Positions 7,211-14,337 of a DNA stretch of 40,383 nt are shown here, piece after piece. Each line of letters starts with the position of its first letter. Positions within the stretch are counted from its first letter, which is position 1. The notes under the pieces were generated by a model, which was not told where the DNA came from, did no database searches, and was given only the letters and a program-made list of their open reading frames with translations. The stretch is from Clostridium sp. CAG:678. Its GTDB lineage: Bacteria; Bacillota; Clostridia; Oscillospirales; Acutalibacteraceae. The stretch is from the NCBI GenBank assembly GCA_000431535.1, contig HF991805.1:1-40383 (forward strand). The letters run 5' to 3'. The translations under genes were made by a program, and so were the position numbers.

Positions 7211-8443
7211 ATGTCTATCAAATATCTTGATATGTATTCAGGGATCGGCGGTTTCCGCTCGGCGCTCGACGCTCTCGGCGGATTTGAGTGCGTCGGTTTC
7301 TGCGAGATAGATAAATACGCCAAAAAAGCCTATGAAACACTTTACGATACGAAAGGAGAGATGTACTTTGAAGATGCAAGAAATATCGACCCCGGCAACC
7401 TACCCGATATCGACCTTATCTGCGCAGGATTCCCTTGCCAGAGTTTTTCAATTGCTGGAAGGCAAAGAGGATTTGACGACACAAGAGGAACTCTCTTCTT
7501 TGAAGTTGCCCGAATTGCCGCAGTTAAAAGACCTGCGCTTCTATTCCTTGAGAACGTCCAAAACCTTTTATCGCATGACAAAGGACGGACATTTGAGACC
7601 ATCCTCGAAGTCCTGGATGACATCGGGTATGATGTCTCATGGACGGTGCTTAACAGCGCGAATTTCCTCGTCCCCCAATCCAGAAATCGAGTGTTCATTA
7701 CAGGATTTCTTAGAGGACGATGTGCCGGGGAAATATTTGCTTTCAGCGAAACAAACCCTAAAACTCTTAAGCGCAGACTGCCCGGGCGTGAAGGTAACAG
7801 AGTTTACGCCGCAGACGGACTCGGTATAACGATCACAACAGGAAGCGGCGCAACAGGGCTGTATATGATTCCGATAAAGTCAAATACGAAAATCGGATAT
7901 CAACTTGCTTTCCCGAATGACAGTATTGACACAGCCTATGCCGATATGAACTCAAGGCGAGGGCGTGTAGGCGCGGAGCTTGCCCATACACTGACTACGA
8001 GCAGTACGCAGGCGGTCTATCTGATCGATATGAACGAAAGCCCGAAACTGACCGAACTGGCAAGGTGCATTACAGCAAGGCAGGATTCGGGGATCAGCAA
8101 ACGACCGGGCGAACATTCCGCGGTACTCGTTATCGTGAAAGAAATTACGCCCGAGGAGATCAGCGAACTTGACGGCGTTACAGCAGACGGTTCGGATAAG
8201 ACTGCCGGGCTCATCATTCTTTCCGATGAGGAAGGTCATCAGTTCCTCGGATATATCCGAAAACTCACGCCGAGGGAATGCTGGAGGCTGCAGGGCTTTA
8301 CCGATGAACAATTTGATAAAGTGAAAGCGGTCGGGATATCCGATTCGCAGTTATACAAAATGGCAGGAAACGCAGTGACCGTTCCTGCCGTTTTCGCTGT
8401 TGCGAGAGAATTAAAACGAATATTTTACGGAGGTGGTAATTGA
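7211..8443 (+). CDS. dcm: DNA (cytosine-5) methyltransferase
   Basis: The 410-residue protein has the ordered C5-methyltransferase motifs: motif I YSGIGGFRSAL (9-19), catalytic motif IV GFPCQSFS with Cys76 (73-80), motif VI ENV (114-116), motif VIII QSRNR (156-160), and near the end LTPRECWRLQGF and motif X AGNAVTVP. It transfers a methyl group from S-adenosylmethionine to cytosine C5 in DNA. No restriction endonuclease is nearby, so it is an orphan enzyme that probably protects the element from host restriction after transfer. Its stop overlaps the next ATG by one base. The ribosome binding site directly before ATG 7211 is weak; AGGAGGCG lies about 35 bases upstream. Target sequence cannot be told. 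Confidence 0.93.
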   Translation: MSIKYLDMYSGIGGFRSALDALGGFECVGFCEIDKYAKKAYETLYDTKGEMYFEDARNIDPGNLPDIDLICAGFPCQSFSIAGRQRGFDDTRGTLFFEVARIAAVKRPALLFLENVQNLLSHDKGRTFETILEVLDDIGYDVSWTVLNSANFLVPQSRNRVFITGFLRGRCAGEIFAFSETNPKTLKRRLPGREGNRVYAADGLGITITTGSGATGLYMIPIKSNTKIGYQLAFPNDSIDTAYADMNSRRGRVGAELAHTLTTSSTQAVYLIDMNESPKLTELARCITARQDSGISKRPGEHSAVLVIVKEITPEEISELDGVTADGSDKTAGLIILSDEEGHQFLGYIRKLTPRECWRLQGFTDEQFDKVKAVGISDSQLYKMAGNAVTVPAVFAVARELKRIFYGGGN

Positions 8444-9495
8444 TGCCGAACTGGATACAGAACAACCTAAAGTTTGACGCAAGCGATGAAGAAATGCAAA
8501 ATATCCTTGAAGCGATCAAGGATGATGAAAAAGGTATCGGCTCCATAGATTTCAACAAGATAACGCCAATGCCGGAATCACTGGGGATCGAGTGCGGTTC
8601 TAACACCGATAAGGGATTGCGGATGGTGAAAGAGTTCCTTGAAAGTCTTCCCGAGGACATAGCGAATCAGGAAGGTTTCTATGATGAACTCATTGAATAT
8701 CTGCATGACAGAGGAAAAGATCTGCCGGAAGAAGATAGAAAGATATGGGAACTCGGCGTAACTGCCGTAGACAATATCAACCGATACGACGCGCCCACAT
8801 GGTACGAATGGGCATATCAGAACTGGGGCACAAAGTGGAGTGCGAACAAATGTCGGCTTGATAAAGAAAACAAAACGCTGCATTTTCAAACAGCACAGAG
8901 GGCGCCTTTTCCCGTCATACTCAAACTATCCGCTATGTTTCCGAGTATTCAGATGAATCTTGAATTCGCCGATGAGGATATCGGGCACAACTGCGGCAGG
9001 GTGGTATTTAAAAATGGGGATATAAAGGAGATCTACAAGCCGGAAGAAGGCAGAGAGGCTTTTGAGTTTTCAGCAGATGTCTGGGACTACGATCTCAGCG
9101 ATATGAGTCTTCATCTGAATATCCCCGGCACCAAGTATGTGTATACGGGTACGGAAGACTATGAACTGATCGAACTGTTCGGAAAACCCGCCCTGTTCAC
9201 GAATGAACGGCTGACACCCGCAGATGTGCCGCAGGGACTGAATCTCTATCATTTAAGACGCTCAGACGATGATGACAGATTCGCATCTATTGAACCCGAA
9301 GTCAGTGTAAACCACGGCGCCTCCGTCCTCACAAACGAAACGATTGACTTCGGTGAGAACGGATATATCGAACTCAAAGATGAGACCGAGCCGAACTTCA
9401 CAGGGCAGGAGATCTCCATAGACGATTATGTCACCGAGAACTTTTGCCTTGATGAATCCGAAGAACAATCAGGAGGTATGAACTTATGCCAATAA
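8443..9495 (+). CDS. DUF1281-like protein with LPD28 domain
   Basis: The N-terminal ~180 residues start MPNWIQNNLKF, with the PNW(I/C)xN opening and WGTKW segment typical of DUF1281/YubB-like ferredoxin-fold proteins of plasmids and phages. Residues ~213-272 (YDLSDMSLHLNIPGTKYVY through ELFGKPALFTNERLTPADVPQGL) match the LPD28 large polyvalent protein-associated domain. Neither domain has a proven function; both travel with conjugative elements and may enter the recipient with the DNA. Start is ATG 8443 (GGAGGTGG upstream), overlapping the methyltransferase stop; its own stop overlaps the next gene by ten bases, so it is part of one operon. Confidence 0.75.
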   Translation: MPNWIQNNLKFDASDEEMQNILEAIKDDEKGIGSIDFNKITPMPESLGIECGSNTDKGLRMVKEFLESLPEDIANQEGFYDELIEYLHDRGKDLPEEDRKIWELGVTAVDNINRYDAPTWYEWAYQNWGTKWSANKCRLDKENKTLHFQTAQRAPFPVILKLSAMFPSIQMNLEFADEDIGHNCGRVVFKNGDIKEIYKPEEGREAFEFSADVWDYDLSDMSLHLNIPGTKYVYTGTEDYELIELFGKPALFTNERLTPADVPQGLNLYHLRRSDDDDRFASIEPEVSVNHGASVLTNETIDFGENGYIELKDETEPNFTGQEISIDDYVTENFCLDESEEQSGGMNLCQ

Positions 9496-10064
9496 AAGAA
9501 ATCAGTATAGACGAACTGCGCAGGATGAACGGTAAGGAAGGACTGATCCTGCAGGGCTGCGGCGGTGATCTTCAGGAGTGGCTGGACGGCATTAATGATC
9601 TGCTCACGACAGAAGGCGTGCTGCTGAACGGTTCAAAATTCGATACGATCTATTCCTTTCAGGTCGACGATCACACCGATCTGCTGTTCCCGTTTGACAA
9701 TGTGGAACTGAACATCGGCAAGTTTGCCATGTGGCGGCTCCAGACACAGAATACATTCTTCGGCACATGGTTATCCGATCTTGTACCGAATGAACTCGGC
9801 GGCTTTTTAAGCGAAGAAAAGCCAGAAGAAAAAGTAAAGCCCGACTGCGAGCTGATCGGTCAGGACAGCAATATCTACAACCTTATGAGTATCGCCTCAA
9901 GAACGCTTAAGCAAAACGGCATGTGTGATGAGGCAAAGGAAATGACAGACCGCATCACAAACGGCTCAGTAAACTATTACGAAGCCCTCAACATCATCGG
10001 CGAATATGTCAATATCACTGGTCCAAGCGAAAATGAGGGCTGCGGATTTGAGCAGTCAATGTGA
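9486..10064 (+). CDS. Conserved conjugative-element protein, two-part
   Basis: 192 residues. The N-terminal half (GLILQGCGGDLQEWLDGINDLL, then LLNGSKFDTIYSF and LLFPFDNVELNIGKFAMWRL) and the C-terminal half (residues ~130-180, NIYNLMSIASRTLKQNGMCDEAKEMTDRI, EALNIIGEYVNI) are both patterns I know from clostridial element proteins without assigned function. It overlaps the upstream gene by ten bases and has GGAGG just before ATG 9486. Cytoplasmic; no catalytic motif seen. Confidence 0.65.
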   Translation: MPIKEISIDELRRMNGKEGLILQGCGGDLQEWLDGINDLLTTEGVLLNGSKFDTIYSFQVDDHTDLLFPFDNVELNIGKFAMWRLQTQNTFFGTWLSDLVPNELGGFLSEEKPEEKVKPDCELIGQDSNIYNLMSIASRTLKQNGMCDEAKEMTDRITNGSVNYYEALNIIGEYVNITGPSENEGCGFEQSM

Positions 10065-10073
10065 GGTGATAAT

Positions 10074-10190
10074 ATGTCAGCATTGTGGTTTATCGCCGGT
10101 TTCTTTATCGGCTCGATCCTAACGGTATTCACAATGTGCCTTGCTTTTGCGGCCAAACAGGCTGACAGAGCAATGGGCATTGAGGATTAA
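10074..10190 (+). CDS. DUF3789 small membrane protein
   Basis: A 38-residue protein with one membrane helix (LWFIAGFFIGSILTVFTMCLAF) followed by AAKQADRAMGIED, the DUF3789 pattern. It has GAGGTG seven bases before ATG 10074 and lies nine bases after the previous gene. Function is unknown; the family is conserved at this position in related elements next to the preceding protein. Confidence 0.75.
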   Translation: MSALWFIAGFFIGSILTVFTMCLAFAAKQADRAMGIED

Positions 10191-10208
10191 ATAACAAAAT
10201 ATATTTAC

Positions 10209-10257
10209 GAGGTGTTTTTGCGTGTATAGGATGCACACAAAGGCACCTCTTTTTTTG
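10209..10257 (+). terminator. Terminator-like hairpin before the adenine methylase
   Basis: GAGGTG (10209-10214) pairs with CACCTC (10244-10249); the loop holds further partial pairing (GTGT with ACAC), and a run of T follows. It lies about 40 bases before the ribosome binding site of the next gene. Confidence 0.75.
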
Positions 10258-10310
10258 TTTGTTCCGGCATCTTGATACACGCAGGTCACCTCAAAAACGG
10301 AGGTGATACG

Positions 10311-11177
10311 ATCAACAGCTTTTTATCATGGATAGGCGGAAAGAAAGCGCTTCGGGATGAGATACTCATCCGCTTCCCCGTTTCGTATACTCGATATATC
10401 GAAGTGTTCGGCGGCGGGGGCTGGGTGCTCTTTCACAAACTGCCGGGCAGGGATTTTGAAGTCTACAACGACTTCAACGGTCTGCTCACGAATCTGTATC
10501 AGTGCGTGAGGGACAAGCCTGATGAACTGAAAAGCGAACTCAGGTATATGCTCAACTCACGCAAAGATTTCAGTTACATTAAGAATGTTCTGCATTCGGA
10601 TTCTGAACTTTCAGATACCAAAAAGGCAGCATTCTTCTATGCGCTCGTAAGATACAGTTACGGTTCGGGCGCCGAGGACTTCGCCTGTCAGCCCCATTCC
10701 ATATGGAATGACTTTCCGCTGATTGACGCGGCGAGCGCAAGGCTGCAGAAAGTGGTTGTCGAAAACAAGGACTTTGAGAAACTCATCACGCAGTACGACA
10801 GGGATGAATCCTTCTTTTACTGCGACCCGCCCTACTACAAAACAGAAAACTACTACATGGGCGGCGGTTTCGGCAGAGAGGACCATAAAAGGCTTGCCGA
10901 CTTGTTATGCGGCATTAAAGGCAAATTCCTGCTTTCATACAACGACTGTGAGGAGATCAGGGAACTGTATGACAGACCCAGGATCCTCATTGAGGGCATC
11001 TCAAGACTTTCTAACCTTGCGCAGAGATATGAGAACGGGAAAGAGTATCCCGAACTCTTCATATCAAACTACGACACAAGCGAGTTTCTAAACTCGTGCG
11101 TGCAGTTATCTTTATTCAAAAATTACACCAATCAATTCATAGGAGAAAGGAAGATTATCAATGACAGACTCAATTAG
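10311..11177 (+). CDS. dam: DNA adenine (N6) methyltransferase, D12 class
   Basis: The protein has the D12-class layout: FLSWIGGKKALR near the N-terminus (motif X), VFGGGGWVLFHK (motif I, S-adenosylmethionine binding), YNDFNG, and catalytic FFYCDPPYYK (motif IV DPPY at residues 172-175). It methylates adenine N6. No cognate nuclease is present, so it probably serves anti-restriction. Start: the frame has no ATG, GTG or TTG near the GGAGG at 10299-10303; the codon at optimal spacing (7 bases) is ATC 10311, giving (M)NSFLSWIGGKK, which fits the family N-terminus. An upstream TTG at 10272 lacks a ribosome binding site and would add 13 odd residues. It overlaps the next gene by 17 bases. Confidence 0.88.
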   Translation: MNSFLSWIGGKKALRDEILIRFPVSYTRYIEVFGGGGWVLFHKLPGRDFEVYNDFNGLLTNLYQCVRDKPDELKSELRYMLNSRKDFSYIKNVLHSDSELSDTKKAAFFYALVRYSYGSGAEDFACQPHSIWNDFPLIDAASARLQKVVVENKDFEKLITQYDRDESFFYCDPPYYKTENYYMGGGFGREDHKRLADLLCGIKGKFLLSYNDCEEIRELYDRPRILIEGISRLSNLAQRYENGKEYPELFISNYDTSEFLNSCVQLSLFKNYTNQFIGERKIINDRLN

Positions 11178-11445
11178 AACTTTAGAAATACCGATACCCG
11201 AAGACGCGATGGATTTGCTCGGTTTTACCGAAGACGGCATCTTTCAGGTAGATATCTCCGAGGGCAGACTCGTGCTTACGCAGAAAAAGAGAGGCGTATG
11301 CGTTTTTAACGATGACGATGAGGACAAGCCGGACTGCGAGGACTGCAGATATTCCTGCCCTCACTGCGGTGAGTGCAACGCGCCGCAGTTCTATAAATTC
11401 TTCGGCGATTTAATAGAGGAACAGGAGGCGGAAAACGATGACTAA
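11161..11445 (+). CDS. AbrB-like small protein with cysteine cluster
   Basis: 94 residues. The N-terminal ~45 residues (LEIPIPEDAMDLLGFTEDGIFQVDISEGRLVLTQK) look like a SpoVT/AbrB-type swapped-hairpin fold. A cluster CEDCRYSCPHCGEC near residues 58-71 could bind a metal, followed by an acidic tail. It begins inside the end of the adenine methylase gene and overlaps the next AbrB-type gene by eight bases. A DNA-binding regulatory role is possible but not shown. Confidence 0.6.
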   Translation: MTDSIRTLEIPIPEDAMDLLGFTEDGIFQVDISEGRLVLTQKKRGVCVFNDDDEDKPDCEDCRYSCPHCGECNAPQFYKFFGDLIEEQEAENDD

Positions 11446-11743
11446 GTTACTGCGCATTCTCGGCAAAAGAGGCCGAATAACGATCCCGTTTGAGATCCGC
11501 AGAGCAGTGGGCTTCAGATACAACGATGTGCTCTCGTTCACACAATCAGACTGCAACACGGTCATCGTCAAGCGTGAGGTGCTCTGTGATGAGAACTGTC
11601 CGTACCACGATACCGAACTGCTCGACTCCGAGCCGATGTCCGTCACGGATTTCCTTGACGAACTCAGCGATGAGGAACAGCGTGAAGCGCTCATCCACCT
11701 CTCTGTAAAATGGGCGGAAAAAGAAGGTGCCGCCCGTGCCTGA
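11438..11743 (+). CDS. AbrB/MazE/SpoVT-domain protein
   Basis: The 101-residue protein opens with the AbrB signature KRGRITIPFEIRRAVGFRYNDVLSF (residues 10-34), a dimeric DNA-binding beta-hairpin fold used by transition-state regulators and antitoxins. The C-terminal half is acidic with CDENCPYH and DFLDELSDEEQREALIHLSVKW, a helical segment. No toxin gene follows, so a transcriptional regulator within the element is more likely than an antitoxin. It overlaps both neighbours and is translationally coupled. Confidence 0.75.
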   Translation: MTKLLRILGKRGRITIPFEIRRAVGFRYNDVLSFTQSDCNTVIVKREVLCDENCPYHDTELLDSEPMSVTDFLDELSDEEQREALIHLSVKWAEKEGAARA

Positions 11744-12455
11744 ACACACCGAACTGTATATGCAGTCTCTTGAAAACGCAAGGCACTGCAACGAAGTCGA
11801 CCTCTGGCGTGAGAGCCACAAGGCAAACATGGAATGCGCGAGGGCGATCGAAGACGCGATCGATAAAGGATTTCACAACAACCATTTATCCCACGATTGC
11901 GCAAGGACTGTCATAGACGAGTACGGCTTTGACCGGGTCAACTTTCTTCTCCGCCTTACCCTCAAGCACGCGCAGCAAGACGGCAGGTATTCCGAAGAAA
12001 ACAAAGCGTGGGGTCGGAACTTCGCAGTGCCTTCCAGCAATGACAGAACGGAATATCTGATCAATTCTCATCCTGTTCTGCTTAACGGCTTTATCGATGA
12101 GGCAAGAGAGGAGTGGAACAAACTCGGCTTGTGGGACAGTTCGCACTGCGAGGATATGAGCGGAGCGGATCTGACAAACAAGATACTTGTTATCAAGCCG
12201 GACAGACTCAAAGACGAATACAAAACGCCCGACGATCAGCTCTTCTACGCAACATCAGGATTCGGGTGTGATCCGAACGCAAGAGGGCGTTCCGTCTTCG
12301 GTCGCTTTGCTAAAGATGATGAGAACTACTCGTGGTGGCGAACGGACTTCATCGGCATACTGAAAGACGAATTCATACCCGACTGGGTAAAGGAAAAGTA
12401 TGACCTTAAGGAAGACAATGAGCCGTCCGAGGACTGCGGAATGGAAATGAGGTGA
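11727..12455 (+). CDS. DUF3849 domain protein
   Basis: 242 residues with the DUF3849 core: EVDLWRESHKANMECARAIEDAI (residues ~24-46), then the conserved TVIDEYGFDRVNFLLRLTLKHAQQDGRYSEENKAWGRNF (about 61-99). Members occur in Firmicutes conjugative elements and have no proven role. The remainder contains aromatic and acidic segments such as RSVFGRFAKDDENYSWWRTDFIG. Start is GTG 11727 near AAGAAGG, overlapping the AbrB-type gene by 17 bases. Cytoplasmic. Confidence 0.75.
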   Translation: MPPVPEHTELYMQSLENARHCNEVDLWRESHKANMECARAIEDAIDKGFHNNHLSHDCARTVIDEYGFDRVNFLLRLTLKHAQQDGRYSEENKAWGRNFAVPSSNDRTEYLINSHPVLLNGFIDEAREEWNKLGLWDSSHCEDMSGADLTNKILVIKPDRLKDEYKTPDDQLFYATSGFGCDPNARGRSVFGRFAKDDENYSWWRTDFIGILKDEFIPDWVKEKYDLKEDNEPSEDCGMEMR

Positions 12456-12459
12456 TACA

Positions 12460-13158
12460 GTGAGGATCAGGATATATCAGATCGCCGACGCTTCGGAAAG
12501 CCAGAACCGCTTTATGGACTATGACTATGCCATGGAGCACGGCGGAATCGATGAGAGCGCATACAAAAATGTCTTTTACGGCGATGTGGAGGCGAAAGAC
12601 CTTGAGGATATCTATCAGCTCTTCAACTCCAAGCGTGTGCCAACGCATCAGGGGCACAGTCTCTCCGTTTCCGATGTGATAGAGATCATCGAATCTGACA
12701 ACGAGAAGCTGAACGGAAAGTGTTTCTTCTGCGATGCTGTCGGTTTCAAAACTGTCGACTTTGACACAACGAAGTGTCAGGAAATGGACGGATTGCGTTG
12801 CATCTATCTCACGCCAGGAAACAAGCCCCTGGACATCAAACTGAAAGTCGATGAGTATGAGACCTTAAGGGACGCTGTGCAGGGATTCGTTGAGATCACC
12901 TATCCCTTTGACGATACGGTCGCCGTAGTCGGAAATGAGGAAGCGAAACTCGAAGGCATGAAAGGCAATTTCCGTATCGGCAGCAGCATCTACGCCGGTC
13001 CCGTCCTCATTGTCGGCGACAACGGCGGTGAGGATTTCACTGAACTTACGCCCGAACAGGCAGAGCGATACATGAAACGGTTTGCCGAGCCGGAAAACAT
13101 ATCGGCTGAAGAAGCCCGAACCGATATGGGTATCACATTTATTGGCTTTAATATATAA
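12460..13158 (+). CDS. YodL-DUF3846 fusion protein
   Basis: 232 residues in two domains. Residues ~2-103 match YodL (IRIYQIADASESQNRFMDYDYA, VFYGDVEAKDLEDIYQLFN, PTHQGHSLSVSDVIEI, YFCD-like FFCDAVGFKTVDF). Residues ~107-222 match DUF3846 (RCIYLTPGNKPLDIKLKV, FVEITYPFDDTVAVVGNEEAKLEG, GPVLIVGD, LTPEQAERYMKRF). Both are element-associated domains of unknown activity. Start is GTG 12460 with GAGGTGATAC upstream; it follows the DUF3849 gene by four bases. Confidence 0.8.
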   Translation: MRIRIYQIADASESQNRFMDYDYAMEHGGIDESAYKNVFYGDVEAKDLEDIYQLFNSKRVPTHQGHSLSVSDVIEIIESDNEKLNGKCFFCDAVGFKTVDFDTTKCQEMDGLRCIYLTPGNKPLDIKLKVDEYETLRDAVQGFVEITYPFDDTVAVVGNEEAKLEGMKGNFRIGSSIYAGPVLIVGDNGGEDFTELTPEQAERYMKRFAEPENISAEEARTDMGITFIGFNI

Positions 13159-13171
13159 TGGAGGTAAAATT

Positions 13172-13528
13172 ATGAGGATAACAGCAAAGATACACGAAGT
13201 ATTCAACAACGAAAAGAGTAATGTCAAGGCAACCGCGTCCGCCGCTTTCGGCGGCCAGTTCGCCGTGCATGGTTTCACTGTTATGAACGGCAAGAACGGC
13301 TTGTTCGTGAATATGCCGTCCAAAATGAACGATGAGGGCGAATATGTGTCGACTTTCCATCCGATCACGAAGGACGCGAGGAATCAACTTACTAACACGA
13401 TCCTTGAGGCATACGAACAGGCGCTCACGGAATTCCAGACGCAGTCCGATGAACCGTCCGAAGACGAGGGAGAGTCCGAAGATGAGGACTTTGAAGCAAT
13501 AACGGACGATCAGGAAATGAGGATGTAA
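13172..13528 (+). CDS. spoVG: SpoVG family protein
   Basis: 118 residues. The first ~85 match SpoVG: RITAKIHEVFNNEKSNVKATASAAF, FAVHGFTVMNGKNGLFVNMPSK, then STFHPITKDARNQL. SpoVG is a small DNA/RNA-binding regulator of the cell; copies on conjugative elements are common and their specific job is unknown. The C-terminal 35 residues are acidic. Start at ATG 13172 is set by GGAGG nine bases upstream; extending upstream would run into the previous gene. Confidence 0.85.
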   Translation: MRITAKIHEVFNNEKSNVKATASAAFGGQFAVHGFTVMNGKNGLFVNMPSKMNDEGEYVSTFHPITKDARNQLTNTILEAYEQALTEFQTQSDEPSEDEGESEDEDFEAITDDQEMRM

Positions 13529-13536
13529 AAAAAGTC

Positions 13537-13565
13537 TGGACTTTGCGCAAAACTTCTGATACTGT
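13537..13565 (+). promoter_or_regulatory. TGGACT-type promoter, copy 1
   Basis: TGGACT (13537-13542), 17-base spacer, TACTGT (13560-13565), 21 bases before the lipoprotein ATG. The same TGGACTT box, with a -10-like hexamer 16-17 bases on, occurs before two other genes at 18789 and 19135. Confidence 0.5.
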
Positions 13566-13586
13566 GAGGTCAGGAGGTAAAATACT

Positions 13587-14264
13587 ATGAGACACAAGTT
13601 AATATATCTTATCCTTTCCGCTGTACTTATCGTCAGCATTGTTACAGGCTGTTCGGCACAAGCCGTCAGCGAGAACGGCACGACCGAAAGCGCCACGGTA
13701 TCGGATGAAAGCGCAGCAAAGTCAGACACAGTTGCACAGTCTGCCGAATCTTCAAGTGAAACCACTACAGGCGGAACAGGCACCTCTGCTTCAGGGCAGG
13801 AAGAAGACGATTCCCAACGAAAAGCAACAGAAACCACCACCAAAAGTGGACAAAATCCTGCAAGCAACAGGACAGGTTCTTCGACTACTTCAAGGAAACA
13901 GACAACAACGAAACGGCAGACTACGACACAAAAGCCTGCCACCACCAAGAAACCTACCACAACAAAAAAGCCGACAACTACTGCAAAGCAAGGACTTACC
14001 GCAAGCGATATGCAATGGATACAATCGGAAGCCCATAAATATATGCAAAACAAAGGCGCATCGATTGATTCAAGCGTAGGCAGTTTTTCCGGCAGAATCT
14101 CCACAAAAGATAAAAGCAGATCGGAAGTGTTGGCGGAAGTGAAAGAGTGGATAGACTTTGAATACACCGAGTGTATGAACAGCGGTTGGAATTCTGTTTC
14201 CATGTACTGCAAATATGAAAAAAGAAGCAACGGAAGTTACTTCATATATGTAATGTACGGCTGA
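13587..14264 (+). CDS. Lipoprotein with Thr/Lys-rich linker
   Basis: 225 residues. A lipoprotein signal peptide ends in the lipobox VTGC (Cys22), so the mature protein is anchored in the outer face of the membrane. Residues ~25-135 are Ser/Thr-rich with repeated TTKKPTT units, a flexible wall-spanning linker. The last ~90 residues (LTASDMQWIQSEAHKYM through YFIYVMYG) form a folded domain I do not recognise. It lies directly before the large surface adhesin and may be a surface partner of the mating machinery. GGAGG precedes ATG 13587. Confidence 0.75.
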   Translation: MRHKLIYLILSAVLIVSIVTGCSAQAVSENGTTESATVSDESAAKSDTVAQSAESSSETTTGGTGTSASGQEEDDSQRKATETTTKSGQNPASNRTGSSTTSRKQTTTKRQTTTQKPATTKKPTTTKKPTTTAKQGLTASDMQWIQSEAHKYMQNKGASIDSSVGSFSGRISTKDKSRSEVLAEVKEWIDFEYTECMNSGWNSVSMYCKYEKRSNGSYFIYVMYG

Positions 14265-14285
14265 TAAAAGCCGTAAAGCAATCTA

Positions 14286-14316
14286 AGCACCGATTGAAAT
14301 GATCGGTGCTTTTTTC
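14286..14316 (+). terminator. Terminator hairpin just before the adhesin gene
   Basis: AAGCACCGAT (14285-14294) pairs with ATCGGTGCTT (14302-14311), followed by TTTT. Only about 22 bases separate it from the next ATG, too few for a promoter. Confidence 0.85.
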
Positions 14317-14337
14317 TATCTATTTTAAGGAGGATTT

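Noticed and set aside
7332-7829. 165-codon plus-strand frame within the cytosine methyltransferase gene
   Set aside because: Overlaps the catalytic part of a gene with all motifs intact; it is a shadow frame.
13639-14079. 146-codon plus-strand frame inside the lipoprotein gene
   Set aside because: Shadow frame of the Thr/Lys-rich linker; Gln/Pro-rich artefact without its own ribosome binding site.
13148-14230. 360-codon minus-strand frame opposite SpoVG and the lipoprotein
   Set aside because: Antisense of the repetitive linker (Val/Phe-rich) crossing two real genes; no start signal.
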